Shown here in pieces: positions 54,546 to 63,250 of a DNA stretch of 64,000 nt. The notes beneath the pieces are model-generated. The model did not search any database. It saw nothing but the letters and a program-made list of their open reading frames with translations, and was not told the DNA's origin. Made by a program: the position numbers and the translations under genes. Location of the stretch: contig NZ_FNZM01000026.1 in assembly GCF_900109265.1 (NCBI RefSeq), positions 23,084-87,083 on the forward strand. Direction: 5' to 3'. This DNA is from Paraburkholderia tropica (GTDB lineage Bacteria > Pseudomonadota > Gammaproteobacteria > Burkholderiales > Burkholderiaceae). Numbering within the stretch: the stretch's first letter is position 1; each line of letters opens with the position of its first letter.

Positions 54546-55512
54546 CATTCGCGCGCGAACTCAACGCCGTGTTTGCGGCGCTGCCCGCGAAACGTCAGAC
54601 CCTGTTGTTTTCCGCCACTTTCACCGACGATATCCGCACCATGGCCGCGGGCATTCTGCGCAGCCCGGTCGATATCAGCGTCAGCCTGCCCAATGCCACG
54701 GCCAGCCGGATCAAGCAGTGGGTGGTGCCGGTGGACAAGCGCAACAAGCCCGATCTCTTCATGCACCTCGTGGCGCGGAACCACTGGAAACACGCGCTGG
54801 TGTTCGTCAAAACCCGCAACCGCGTGGATTACCTGGCGGCCATGCTCGACGAAGCGGGCTATGCGGTCGACACCATCCGCGGCGACAAACCGCAGCCCGC
54901 ACGCTTGCGTGCGCTGGAACGTTTCAAGACGGGCGAAGTGCAGATGCTGGTGGCCACCGATGTCGCCGCGCGCGGGCTCGATATCGACGATCTGCCGTTG
55001 GTAATCAACGTCGATCTGCCGATCGTGGCGCAGGATTACGTGCATCGCACCGGCCGCGCGGGCGCGAGCGGCGTGGCGGTTTCGCTGGTATGCGCCGACG
55101 AAGCGCCGCAACTGGCCGCGATCGAAGCGCTGATCCGGCAAACGCTGCCTCGCGAAGAGGAACCGGGTTTCGAAGCCGATCACCGCGTGCCGCAAACCAG
55201 CACGACGGGCGAGATCGTCAAGAAACCGAAAAAGCCAAAGAACCCAAAGTGCCGCAAGCCGCGCCGGTCGCCGCGAAAGCGCCTGGGAAGAAGCCGCGTC
55301 CGCAAACTGGCGAGAACAAACATAAGCCCGCTGTGCAGCGCGCGACTACCGCGGATTACGACTTAAGCCCCGTGGACGCCAGTTTGATCAGCGGTAGCCC
55401 GTTCAGCGTGAAAAAGCCGCGCAGCAAACCCGCTGGCAAGCCGAATGCGGGTTCGTCGCGTAAGCCGGCTGCGGGTTCGCACAAGCCGGCGGGCAATCGC
55501 GGCAAACGCTAA
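54545..55512 (+). pseudogene. DEAD-box RNA helicase (RhlE-like), C-terminal half, frameshifted
   Basis: From about 54545 the sequence encodes the end of RecA domain 1 and all of domain 2 of an RhlE-type helicase: FAALPAKRQTLLFSATFTDD (motif III SAT), LVFVKTRNRVDYLAAML, VLVATDVAARGLDID and DYVHRTGRAGASG (motif VI HRTGR). The basic tail (KKPRPQTGENKHKPAVQRAT, SPFSVKKPRSKPAGKP) is in another frame after an indel near 55230. The N-terminal half with Q motif, Walker A and DEAD box has been replaced by the nuclease sequence. It cannot be an active helicase. Confidence 0.85.
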
Positions 55513-55612
55513 AGCGGATCGGTGAGATGAGCGCGCGGCCGTTGCCGTCGCGCAGCGGGAGCTACTGCGTTTAGTAGCCCCACGGCCACCAAAATCGCCT
55601 TTTCGATCGACC

Positions 55613-55707
55613 TTGTAGCCCAAAGGGTACAAATTCAAGAATGCATTTTGTAGCACATAGGCTACAATAAATCTCATTATTCCGATTTATGATGCCCAGG
55701 GGCTACA
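55613..55707. promoter_or_regulatory. HipB operators in the hipBA promoter
   Basis: Two palindromes 35 bases apart: TTGTAGCCCAAAGGGTACAA (55613-55632) and TTGTAGC-ACATAG-GCTACAA (55648-55667, perfect 7-base arms). A third half-site, GGCTACA, lies at 55701-55707 just before the hipB start. TACAAT inside the second operator can serve as -10 box, so HipB binding would block transcription (autorepression). Confidence 0.75.
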
Positions 55708-55708
55708 T

Positions 55709-55972
55709 ATGACCACGCTCGCGGATGTCGGCGAGATGCTGAAAGAGGCTCGACGCGAGGCCGGACTTTCGCAAAAGGAACTGGCGGAGCGCGCCGGCGT
55801 CGCGCGCACGACGCTCGCGCGCATGGAAACACTCGCGCGCGGCGACATGAGCGTTTCCGCGCTCGCGCGACTGCTCGAAGCGGCGGGCTACGACCTGCGC
55901 GTCGTCAAGCGCGGCCATCGGCGCACGCTGGACGACGTGCTGAACGAGCAGCGCCACGCCGAGGGCCAGTAA
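55709..55972 (+). CDS. hipB: HipB-type antitoxin, XRE family
   Basis: This 87-residue protein is a single Cro/CI-type helix-turn-helix: VGEMLKEARREAGLSQKELA, ERAGVARTTLARMETLARGD and MSVSALARLLEAAGYDLRVV. It ends one base before the hipA start. It should bind HipA and the palindromes at 55613-55667. The ATG at 55709 follows GGGGCTACAT, which contains an operator half-site where the ribosome binding site would be. Confidence 0.9.
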   Translation: MTTLADVGEMLKEARREAGLSQKELAERAGVARTTLARMETLARGDMSVSALARLLEAAGYDLRVVKRGHRRTLDDVLNEQRHAEGQ

Positions 55973-55973
55973 C

Positions 55974-57317
55974 GTGCGCCTCCACGTCTACACGCAAGGC
56001 AAACGGGTTGCCGATCTTTATCGCCAGGCCGACGACTACGCGCTGCGCTACACCGCCGACACCAACGCCGGCGATTTCGTCAGCCTGACGATGCCGGTTC
56101 GCGAAGACGCCTGGGTGTGGCCGCGCGACCTGCATCCGTTCTTCCGGCAAAACCTGCCCGAAGGTTTTCTGCTGCAAGTGATTCGCGAGGAATTCGGTCC
56201 GTATCTCGACGGCACGGATCTCTCGCTGCTCGCCGTGATCGGCGGATCGGGCATCGGCCGCGTGACCGTCGCGCCCGAAGGCGGCGCGCCGGGCGGCGCA
56301 CTCGATCCGCTCGATCTGAAAAGCCTGCTGCACGAGGACATCACCACCGCGCATTTCGCCGAACTCGTGCGCTATTACGCGCGCGCCGCCATTTCGGGCG
56401 CGGTGCCGAAATTCCTCGCGCCGGAAGCGTCCGCGGTCGACACGCCCGTGGGCAAGCAAACGCTGCGCACCAGCCAGCACATCGTCAAAGGCTCCGACGA
56501 GCAAACGCCGTATCTGGGTTTCAACGAACATTATTCGATGCAGGTGCTGGCCCGGCTGGGCGTGGCGCGCGTCGCCAAAACCACGATGTCGGACGACGGT
56601 CGCCTGCTCGTGGTCGATCGCTTCGATGTCGACGAAACGGGCAAGCCGGCGTTCGGCGTGGAAGACGCCTGCAGCCTGCTCGGCCTGCCGCCGCACGAGA
56701 AGTATCGTCCGTCGACGGAACAGGTTCTCAACGCCACCAAGCCGTATATCGGCGCGGCCAACTGGCGGCAGGAAGCGGAGCAACTCGGCTGGCTGCTGCT
56801 CGCCAACTATGTCGTGCGCAACGCCGTCTGCCACGCCAAAAACATCGCGCTGCTCTACTCGACTATCGACGACGTGATCTACACGCCCGCCTACGACATC
56901 GTCACCACCGAGGCGTATCCGCGTTTCGCGAACAATCCGCCCGGCCTGAGCGTAGACGGCCGCAAGACATGGGCGCCCGGCAAGACGCTCGAACGCTTCT
57001 TCAACACGCGGCTCGGCATTGCGCCGAAGCGGTATCGCGAGATGGTCGAAGCCTTGTGCGACTCGGCCGTATCGACGGGCAAAGATATCGTCGAAGCGGC
57101 CAGGAACGAAACGCGCTGGCACTGGATCGCGAAGCAGATGCTGCACGCGTGGAACGAAGGCATGGCGTCGCTACGCAGCGCCAAGCCGCAAGTGGCGTTC
57201 AAGGCGCTCACGCCGGTGATCGACGCCGCGGGTTTTTCGGACGCCGATAAAGCCGAGGCCGCGCGAGACGTGATCGGCCGCTCCGAATTGATGGCGAATC
57301 ACGGCAAGAAGGGCTGA
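55974..57317 (+). CDS. hipA: HipA-type serine/threonine kinase toxin, catalytic Asp missing
   Basis: This 447-residue HipA family protein has the N-terminal couple_hipA domain (LHVYTQGKRVADLYRQADDY, FFRQNLPEGFLL), the SGAVPKFLAPE loop, the ATP-binding Lys in QHIVKGSDEQTPY, and metal-binding Asp in TPAYDIVT. The catalytic loop, normally N-x-D-x-H-x-K-N, reads RNAVCHAKN, with Val285 (GTC) in place of the catalytic Asp (GAC would restore it). Family HipA phosphorylates glutamyl-tRNA synthetase and induces dormancy; this copy is predicted to be inactive as a kinase though still able to bind HipB. The GTG start is coupled to hipB. Confidence 0.9.
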   Translation: MRLHVYTQGKRVADLYRQADDYALRYTADTNAGDFVSLTMPVREDAWVWPRDLHPFFRQNLPEGFLLQVIREEFGPYLDGTDLSLLAVIGGSGIGRVTVAPEGGAPGGALDPLDLKSLLHEDITTAHFAELVRYYARAAISGAVPKFLAPEASAVDTPVGKQTLRTSQHIVKGSDEQTPYLGFNEHYSMQVLARLGVARVAKTTMSDDGRLLVVDRFDVDETGKPAFGVEDACSLLGLPPHEKYRPSTEQVLNATKPYIGAANWRQEAEQLGWLLLANYVVRNAVCHAKNIALLYSTIDDVIYTPAYDIVTTEAYPRFANNPPGLSVDGRKTWAPGKTLERFFNTRLGIAPKRYREMVEALCDSAVSTGKDIVEAARNETRWHWIAKQMLHAWNEGMASLRSAKPQVAFKALTPVIDAAGFSDADKAEAARDVIGRSELMANHGKKG

Positions 57318-57342
57318 AGCCCGAGCGCGGCGCTCACGCCGT

Positions 57343-59016
57343 TCAAGTCGCTCGACGCTTTTGCGTGCGCGCCGAGATGGCGATATGCGGCAACAGCCAA
57401 ACCGTCAAGCACGCCAGCACCATCACTATCGCCACGCCCAAAAGCGATGTTTCCACCGCATGCAGGAGCGCGCCGCGCGCGAGCGCCAGCAACGCATCGC
57501 CGGCCAATCCCGCGCGATCCGCCTGCGCCGCAAACCGCGCGGCGGCCTGCGTGGACATCAGCGTCTGCGGATCGTGCAACCCCGCCATCCATTGCGCGTG
57601 CGCGGCGGCGGCCTGCCCGGTCAACGCGCGATCCAGACCGGCCACGTAGAAGTGGCGGATGGTCGTTCCCGCGACCGCCGTGCCCAGCATGCCGCCCACC
57701 ATGCGCGACGACTGGATCAGCGCCGTGGCAATGCCCAGACGCGTGGTGCCGGCCACTTGCTGCACGAACACGGTCAGGTTCGGCATGACGAAGCCGATGC
57801 CGACGCCCGCCGCCACCATCGCCGCGACGAACGCCGCGCTATGCCGATTCCCGCCGACACACGCGATCGTCGCGCACGCCGCGCCGAGCAGCCCGAAGCC
57901 GAGATAAAGCAGCAGATTGGGCCGTTTCAGGCGCGTCACGATGCGCGTATTCGCGATCGTTCCCACGGTGATGCACACCACCATCGGCGTTACCACCACG
58001 CCCGTCTCGCTCGCATCGAGTCCCACGCCGCCTTGCAACAGCAACGGCACGTAGAACAGCAACGCGAACATCGCGACGCCCATCAGCATCGATAACACCA
58101 GCAGCACGAGCGTCGCGCGATCTTTCAGCAGGCCAGGCGGAATGATCGGATCGGCGGCACGGCGCTCCTCGCGCGCGAGCCATCCCAAGCCGATCGCCAC
58201 CATCAGCGCATAGAGGCCGACGTGCGCCGCGCTTCCGGTCCCGCTGCCCATCCCGCTTCCGGCCGCTTCGACAAGCAGTTGAAACGCGCCGAGCGCGAAC
58301 GCGATCAGCAATGCGCCGCGCCAGTCGGCGTTCAGGCGCTGGCGCCGCACGTGACGAATATGCGGCAAATGCCGCGCCGCGAGATACAGACTCACGACGC
58401 CCACCGGCAGATTGACGAGGAACGCCCAGCGCCATCCGTAATGCTGGCTCAGAAAGCCGCCAAGCGACGGACCGACCGCGTTGGCGAGACCGAAGGCGCT
58501 CGAAAACAGCACCTGCCAGCGCAATCGACGCACAGGGTCGGGAAAGAGATCGGGGATCGACGCGAAGCAGGTGCCCACCAGCATGCCGCCGCCAACGCCC
58601 TGCAACGCGCGGCACGCGATCAGCATCGGCATGGAACTGGCCACGCCGCACAGCACCGAAGCCAGCGTGAACAGCACGATGGCGACGACGATGAGCGGCT
58701 TGCGCCCGAACCAGTCGCCGAGCCGCCCGAACACCGGCACCGTGATCACCGAAGTCAGCAGATACGCCGTGGCGACCCATTCGTAGAGATCGAAGCGTTG
58801 CAGATCGGCGACGATGGACGGCAGCGCCGTGCCGACCACGGTTTGATCGATGGCGACCGTCATGACGACGCTGGACAAGCCCAGCATCGCGAGCAGCGAC
58901 TGGCGGAACGGCCGCTCGCTGGCTTGCGGCTGCGCTTGTGCCGCCGCTTTCGCCACAGCCTGTGCCGGGGTTTCGGTTGTCGTTGCGTGCGCCTCGGTCC
59001 CCGGCGTGGCGCTCAT
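57343..59016 (-). CDS. MFS multidrug/solute exporter, DHA2 (14-TMS) family
   Basis: This 557-residue transporter has fourteen predicted membrane helices, motif A as GRLGDWFGRKPLIV, and motif C-like RALQGVGGGMLVG, with the DQTVVGTALPSI motif (D1) typical of EmrB/QacA proton antiporters. The hydrophilic N-terminal 35 residues are Ala/Thr-rich. ATG 59016 overlaps the stop of the upstream ornithine cyclodeaminase-like gene (ATGA), so it is the last gene of the operon, and export of a pathway substrate or product is the likely role. Confidence 0.9.
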   Translation of the reverse strand: MSATPGTEAHATTTETPAQAVAKAAAQAQPQASERPFRQSLLAMLGLSSVVMTVAIDQTVVGTALPSIVADLQRFDLYEWVATAYLLTSVITVPVFGRLGDWFGRKPLIVVAIVLFTLASVLCGVASSMPMLIACRALQGVGGGMLVGTCFASIPDLFPDPVRRLRWQVLFSSAFGLANAVGPSLGGFLSQHYGWRWAFLVNLPVGVVSLYLAARHLPHIRHVRRQRLNADWRGALLIAFALGAFQLLVEAAGSGMGSGTGSAAHVGLYALMVAIGLGWLAREERRAADPIIPPGLLKDRATLVLLVLSMLMGVAMFALLFYVPLLLQGGVGLDASETGVVVTPMVVCITVGTIANTRIVTRLKRPNLLLYLGFGLLGAACATIACVGGNRHSAAFVAAMVAAGVGIGFVMPNLTVFVQQVAGTTRLGIATALIQSSRMVGGMLGTAVAGTTIRHFYVAGLDRALTGQAAAAHAQWMAGLHDPQTLMSTQAAARFAAQADRAGLAGDALLALARGALLHAVETSLLGVAIVMVLACLTVWLLPHIAISARTQKRRAT

Positions 59017-59969
59017 CGTGCAGCGTCCAACGGCGACGGTTTCGCGTTGCGCGCGAGATGCTTTTGCCACGCGATACCGGCCAGCGCCACATCCTGCAAG
59101 CCGATGCCGACCGCTTTATACACGACGATATCGTCCGCCGATGCGCGGCCCGTGGCGCGGCCCGCGAGTACGTCGCCGAGTTCGACCGTGTCGTTCCAGT
59201 CGAACGTGCCGGGCTTCACGAGCAGCAAATCGCCCGCTTCTTCGCGCGCCTGCTCGCGCAATTCCACGACGATGCGCGACGCCCGCGCGATCAGCGTGTC
59301 GTCGAGTTCGCGCGTATGCGGCAGGCTCGAACCGATCGCGCTCACGAGCGCGCCCGGCACGACCGCGTTGCCGTCGAACAGCGCGCCCGTCGCGCGCGTT
59401 GCGGTCACGATCACGTCCGCGCCGCGCACCGCATCGTTTGCTTCGCATACCGAGGCTTCGATGCCGCGCGTGGAACCGGCCGCCATCACCGCCGCTGCGA
59501 GTTCGCGCGTGCCCTCCAGCCCGACGATGCGAAACGAACGCAGCTTCGTATGCGCGGCCAATGCCAGCGCATGAGCGCGGCCCTGCACGCCGGTGCCGAA
59601 TACGGCAACGGTACGCGCGTCCGGCTTCGCCAGTGCGCGCACTGCCACCACCGTGGTCGCGGCGGTGCGCAAGCGCGTGATCGCGTTCGCATCGAGCGTG
59701 GCGAGCAAGCTGCCGTCCACGGTCGAAAACAACACGATCGAAAAATTGAATTGCCCCGCAATCGTCGAATACACCTTCGCGCCCGCCACGCCCAGTTCGG
59801 GCATGACCGCGCCGAGCGTCGACAGCTTCACGCCGCCCGCTTCGGTCCGCACGCGGCGCTGCACGGCCGCGTGGCCGTTGGCGAGATCGCGAAAGCCGCG
59901 TTCGAGTGCCGGAATGGCATCGTCGATGGTGATCAACTCGTCGATCTGCGCATCCGTCAAATGAATCAT
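59013..59969 (-). CDS. Ornithine cyclodeaminase/mu-crystallin family enzyme
   Basis: This 318-residue NAD(P)-dependent enzyme has MIHLTDAQIDELITIDDAIP, the substrate-binding R-x-x-T-x-A-x-T motif (RLRTAATTVVA) and the Rossmann GTGVQGRAHALAL. The family includes ornithine and lysine cyclodeaminases, alanine dehydrogenase and ketimine reductases; the substrate cannot be told from sequence. AACGGGAGACTTC precedes ATG 59969. Start and end overlap both neighbours by four bases. Confidence 0.9.
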   Translation of the reverse strand: MIHLTDAQIDELITIDDAIPALERGFRDLANGHAAVQRRVRTEAGGVKLSTLGAVMPELGVAGAKVYSTIAGQFNFSIVLFSTVDGSLLATLDANAITRLRTAATTVVAVRALAKPDARTVAVFGTGVQGRAHALALAAHTKLRSFRIVGLEGTRELAAAVMAAGSTRGIEASVCEANDAVRGADVIVTATRATGALFDGNAVVPGALVSAIGSSLPHTRELDDTLIARASRIVVELREQAREEAGDLLLVKPGTFDWNDTVELGDVLAGRATGRASADDIVVYKAVGIGLQDVALAGIAWQKHLARNAKPSPLDAAR

Positions 59970-61003
59970 GAAGTCTCCCGTTCTTGATGCAAGGATTGCG
60001 TTTCGGCTTCGTGCTGGAACGTGAAGCTGTCTGTGTACAGATGGTCGATGCTCGCGCCGCGCTGAAGAAACCGATGCCGCGCGTCGTCGATCATGGCGGG
60101 CGAGCCGCACAGATACACCGCGTGCTCGGAAAGATCCGCGAAATCCTCGCAAACCGCGTGCTGCACGTAGCCGCGCCGCCCGCTCCAACCTTCATGCGGA
60201 CGCGACAGCACCGGCACATACTGAAATTCGTAGAGCCGCGCGCCCCACTGCTGGATTTCGTCGTGCAGATAGAGATCGGCTTGCGTGCGCGCGCCCCAGT
60301 AAAGCGAAACCGGCGGACAATCGGGATCGTCCATCAACGATTCGAGAATCGCCTTGACCGGCGCGAGACCGGTGCCCGTTGCGACCATCACGAGCGGCCG
60401 ATAGTCTTCGGCGTGAAAGCGGAAAATGCCGAGCGGCAGTTCGACGTCGAGCGCATCGCCCGCACGCAGCGCCGACAATCCGCCATCGGTAAAACGCCCG
60501 CCCGGCACGCGCTTGATATGAAAGTCGAGCGCCTGCGCGCCCGCCGCGGACGCCATCGAAAAACTTCTGCGTTCGCCGTTTTCCAGCAGCACGTTCATGT
60601 ACTGGCCGGGATTGAACTTGAGTTCGAGCGATTCGGGCAACGCGACGGCAAGCCGCCGCACGTCCGGGCCGAGCACGCTCACGTCGATCACGCGCGCCTG
60701 CACCACGGTTGGCGCGGAGACGTCCGCGCCCGCTTGCGCCGCGCCGATCAGCATGTCGCTGCGCGCGCGCGCCTGACACGCGAGCGCGTAGCCCGCATCG
60801 GCTTCTTCCTGCGAAAGCCCGAACGGAAATTCCTCATACTCGTGCGCGCCGCGAATCACCTTCACGCGGCAGGTGCCGCAGCCGCCCAACTGGCAATCGT
60901 GCGGCAACGCCACGCCCGCGTTCGACGCCGCCTGGAGCAGCGATTCGTCGGCCTGCGCCGCGAAGCGCTCGCCGGTTTCCGCGATCTCAATCTGATAGAT
61001 CAT
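59966..61003 (-). CDS. 2Fe-2S ferredoxin-FAD-NAD(P)H reductase
   Basis: This 345-residue electron-transfer protein has an N-terminal plant-type ferredoxin (DCQLGGCGTCRVKVIRG with a fourth Cys in YALACQARA), an FAD domain (RRSFSMASA) and an NAD domain (MVATGTGLAPVKAI, VYLCGSPAMI). It resembles the reductases of Rieske-type and other ring oxygenases and CDP-6-deoxy-glucoseen reductase. It would feed electrons from NADH to an oxygenase, not present downstream, so its partner is either the diiron enzyme at 63251 or lies outside the window. Confidence 0.92.
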   Translation of the reverse strand: MIYQIEIAETGERFAAQADESLLQAASNAGVALPHDCQLGGCGTCRVKVIRGAHEYEEFPFGLSQEEADAGYALACQARARSDMLIGAAQAGADVSAPTVVQARVIDVSVLGPDVRRLAVALPESLELKFNPGQYMNVLLENGERRSFSMASAAGAQALDFHIKRVPGGRFTDGGLSALRAGDALDVELPLGIFRFHAEDYRPLVMVATGTGLAPVKAILESLMDDPDCPPVSLYWGARTQADLYLHDEIQQWGARLYEFQYVPVLSRPHEGWSGRRGYVQHAVCEDFADLSEHAVYLCGSPAMIDDARHRFLQRGASIDHLYTDSFTFQHEAETQSLHQERETS

Positions 61004-61077
61004 CGTGCCAATCTCTAACGAAACAGGGGACGCGCCCGCCGCCGCGCGGCGGACGCATTGCCGCAATCGCGACGGCG

Positions 61078-61557
61078 TTATTTCTTGATGTCGGCTTCCA
61101 CGAGCACGCGCTGCCCGCTCGCCGCAAGCAGCGCCTGCAACGCTTCAAGCGCCGCGAGACCGCATTGCGTGTCCTGCTCGCCGTTGCCGCCGCTCAGGCC
61201 CACGCCGCCGATCACCTCGTCGTTCACGACGATCGGAAAGCCGCCGACGAACGCCGCGAAGCGCCCTTCGAAGCTCAGTTGAATGCCGAACGCCTCGTTG
61301 CCCGGCAAGGCGGGACCGTTGGGCGCTTTCGTGAACAGATGCGTCGAGCGCTTGTGGCCGGCCGCCGTGAACGCCTTGTTCCAGGCGATCTGCGGACCGG
61401 TGATGCGCGCGTCGTCCATGCGTTCGAGCACGAGCGGATAACCGCCCGCATCGACGATACACACCGACTCGGGAACATTGATGGCCTGCGCGCGTTCGAG
61501 CGCGGCGCGCGCCATGGCGCGGGCTTCGGTCAGTTCGAGTTTGAAGATACTTTTCAT
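61078..61557 (-). CDS. GlcG/HbpS family heme-binding-like protein
   Basis: This 159-residue protein has the HbpS/GlcG/PduO-C fold: LELTEARAMARAALERAQAI, VCIVDAGGYPLVLERMDDAR, and GGFPIVVNDEVIGGVGLSGG. The family binds heme or small ligands and often sits in oxidation-pathway operons with no known catalytic role. No signal peptide. GGAAAACGCCTC precedes ATG 61557. Confidence 0.88.
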   Translation of the reverse strand: MKSIFKLELTEARAMARAALERAQAINVPESVCIVDAGGYPLVLERMDDARITGPQIAWNKAFTAAGHKRSTHLFTKAPNGPALPGNEAFGIQLSFEGRFAAFVGGFPIVVNDEVIGGVGLSGGNGEQDTQCGLAALEALQALLAASGQRVLVEADIKK

Positions 61558-61663
61558 GAGGCGTTTTCCGTGCGTTTTCTGCGTGTTTTTCGATTCACGA
61601 TTGCGTCGATATCGCGCGAGGATGAAGCGTTCGCCCGATATATCCGCATTAAAGGCCGTCGCG

Positions 61664-63130
61664 TTATAAGCCACGATAAACCGTCTTGATCTGCGTATAG
61701 AACTCCAGCCCCGCGCGGCCCGACTCGCGGAATGTCGAGGTGCTCGAACGCTTCAAGCCGCCGAACGGCGCGTTGACCACGTTGCCCGTGGTGGTGCGAT
61801 TGATCTTCACCGTGCCCGACTCGATCTCGTCGGCGAAGCGGTGCATATAGCGCGGATTCGACGTCGCGATGGCCGCCGAAAGACCGTATTCCGTGTCGTT
61901 GGCTTTCGCGATGGCGTCGTCGAAATTCGTCACCGAAACAATCGCCAGCACCGGCCCGAAAATTTCCTCGCGATAGATACGCGCGTTTTCCGGCACATCG
62001 GCGAATACGGCGGGCGTGACGTAATAGCCGTGTTCGAAGCCTTCGCCCGTCAACTGATCGCCGCCGATCAAATGCGTCGCTTCCTGCTTGCCGGACGCCA
62101 CGAAACCGAGCACCGTATCGAGTTGCTTGCGATTCGCGAGCGGACCGAGATCCATGCCGGGCGTGACGCCGCTGCCGATCTTGAGTTGCTTCACGCGCTC
62201 GACCAGCCTGGCCGTGAACGCTTCGCGCACCGCTTCGACCACCAGAATGCGGCTCGTGCCCGTGCACGCCTGGCCGCTCAGCGAGAAACCGCCCTTAACC
62301 GCGAGATCGACGGCGCGCTCGAGATCGGCGTCTTCCATGACGATGAGCGGATTCTTGCCGCCCAGTTCCATTTGCGTGCGCGTGGTGATCAGCACCGAGC
62401 GATGAATGTGCTCGCCCGCGCCCGTCGAACCCGTGAACGACACGGCGCGCACCACCGGCGACTCGGTGATGGCCGCGCCGATATCGCCCGCGCGGCCCGT
62501 GATGTAGTTGAGCACGCCCGCCGGAATGCCCGCTTGCACGAACGCCTCGGCAAGCCGATAACCGATCAGCGGCGCATCCGACGAAGGCTTGAAGACCACC
62601 GTGTTGCCGGCCATCAGCGCGGGCGCGATCTTGCGCGCGGGAATCGAGATCGGGAAATTCCACGGCGTGATCACGGTGACGACGCCCAGCGGTTCGCGCT
62701 GCGTGTACACGAGTTGCTCGGGATCGTCGCTCGGGAAGGTTTCGCCCGTAAAGGTCTGCGCTTCGACCGCATAGAAGCGCAGCACCTGCGCGGAACGCAG
62801 AATTTCGTCGCGGCTTTGCGCGAGCGGCTTGCCTTCTTCGCGCGTCAATTCCAGCGCGAAAGCGTCGGCGTTCGCTTCCAGCCAGTCGGCGGCCTTGTTG
62901 ACGATCTTCGCGCGCGCGGACACCGACATGCGGCGCCATTTCGCGAATGCCGTCGATGCCGCGCTGATCGCGGCCTGCGCGTCCTCGACCGTCGATGCCT
63001 GAAACTGACCGACGAGATCGCGCGTATCGGCGGGATTGATGTTCGGGAAGGTCTTGCCGCTTACGCTGGCAGCCCACTCTCCCGCAATCAGATTCTTGAA
63101 TACCGTCGCGATTTCGCTCATGACATTCAC
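61664..63130 (-). CDS. NAD(P)-dependent aldehyde dehydrogenase
   Basis: This 488-residue enzyme oxidises an aldehyde to the acid. The catalytic Cys is in SGQACTGTSR, the general base Glu in QMELGGKNPL and the Rossmann loop in FTGSTGAGEHI. PWNFPISIPARKIAPALMAG is the usual cofactor region. It groups by eye with semialdehyde/benzaldehyde-type dehydrogenases of catabolic operons. The substrate is unknown. It is between the diiron enzyme and the GlcG-like gene on one transcript. Confidence 0.93.
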   Translation of the reverse strand: MNVMSEIATVFKNLIAGEWAASVSGKTFPNINPADTRDLVGQFQASTVEDAQAAISAASTAFAKWRRMSVSARAKIVNKAADWLEANADAFALELTREEGKPLAQSRDEILRSAQVLRFYAVEAQTFTGETFPSDDPEQLVYTQREPLGVVTVITPWNFPISIPARKIAPALMAGNTVVFKPSSDAPLIGYRLAEAFVQAGIPAGVLNYITGRAGDIGAAITESPVVRAVSFTGSTGAGEHIHRSVLITTRTQMELGGKNPLIVMEDADLERAVDLAVKGGFSLSGQACTGTSRILVVEAVREAFTARLVERVKQLKIGSGVTPGMDLGPLANRKQLDTVLGFVASGKQEATHLIGGDQLTGEGFEHGYYVTPAVFADVPENARIYREEIFGPVLAIVSVTNFDDAIAKANDTEYGLSAAIATSNPRYMHRFADEIESGTVKINRTTTGNVVNAPFGGLKRSSTSTFRESGRAGLEFYTQIKTVYRGL

Positions 63131-63250
63131 ACTTTATTGATTAGTTATGCCAATCGATGACGAATCTATCGCCATCGATTGTGCGGAACGGCCAGCGCTA
63201 GTTTCCGGCCTCTATAACCTCAAGGATTCCTGATGATTACGCTTGACCGC

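Noticed and set aside
53503..55512. A single 669-codon ORF as one large protein
   Set aside because: The second half reads a helicase in the wrong frame; the true families lie in different frames and join at about 54545.
58222..59574. 450-codon plus-strand ORF opposite the MFS and OCD genes
   Set aside because: It is the complement of two well-supported genes and shows the Arg/His/Gln-rich composition of antisense frames.
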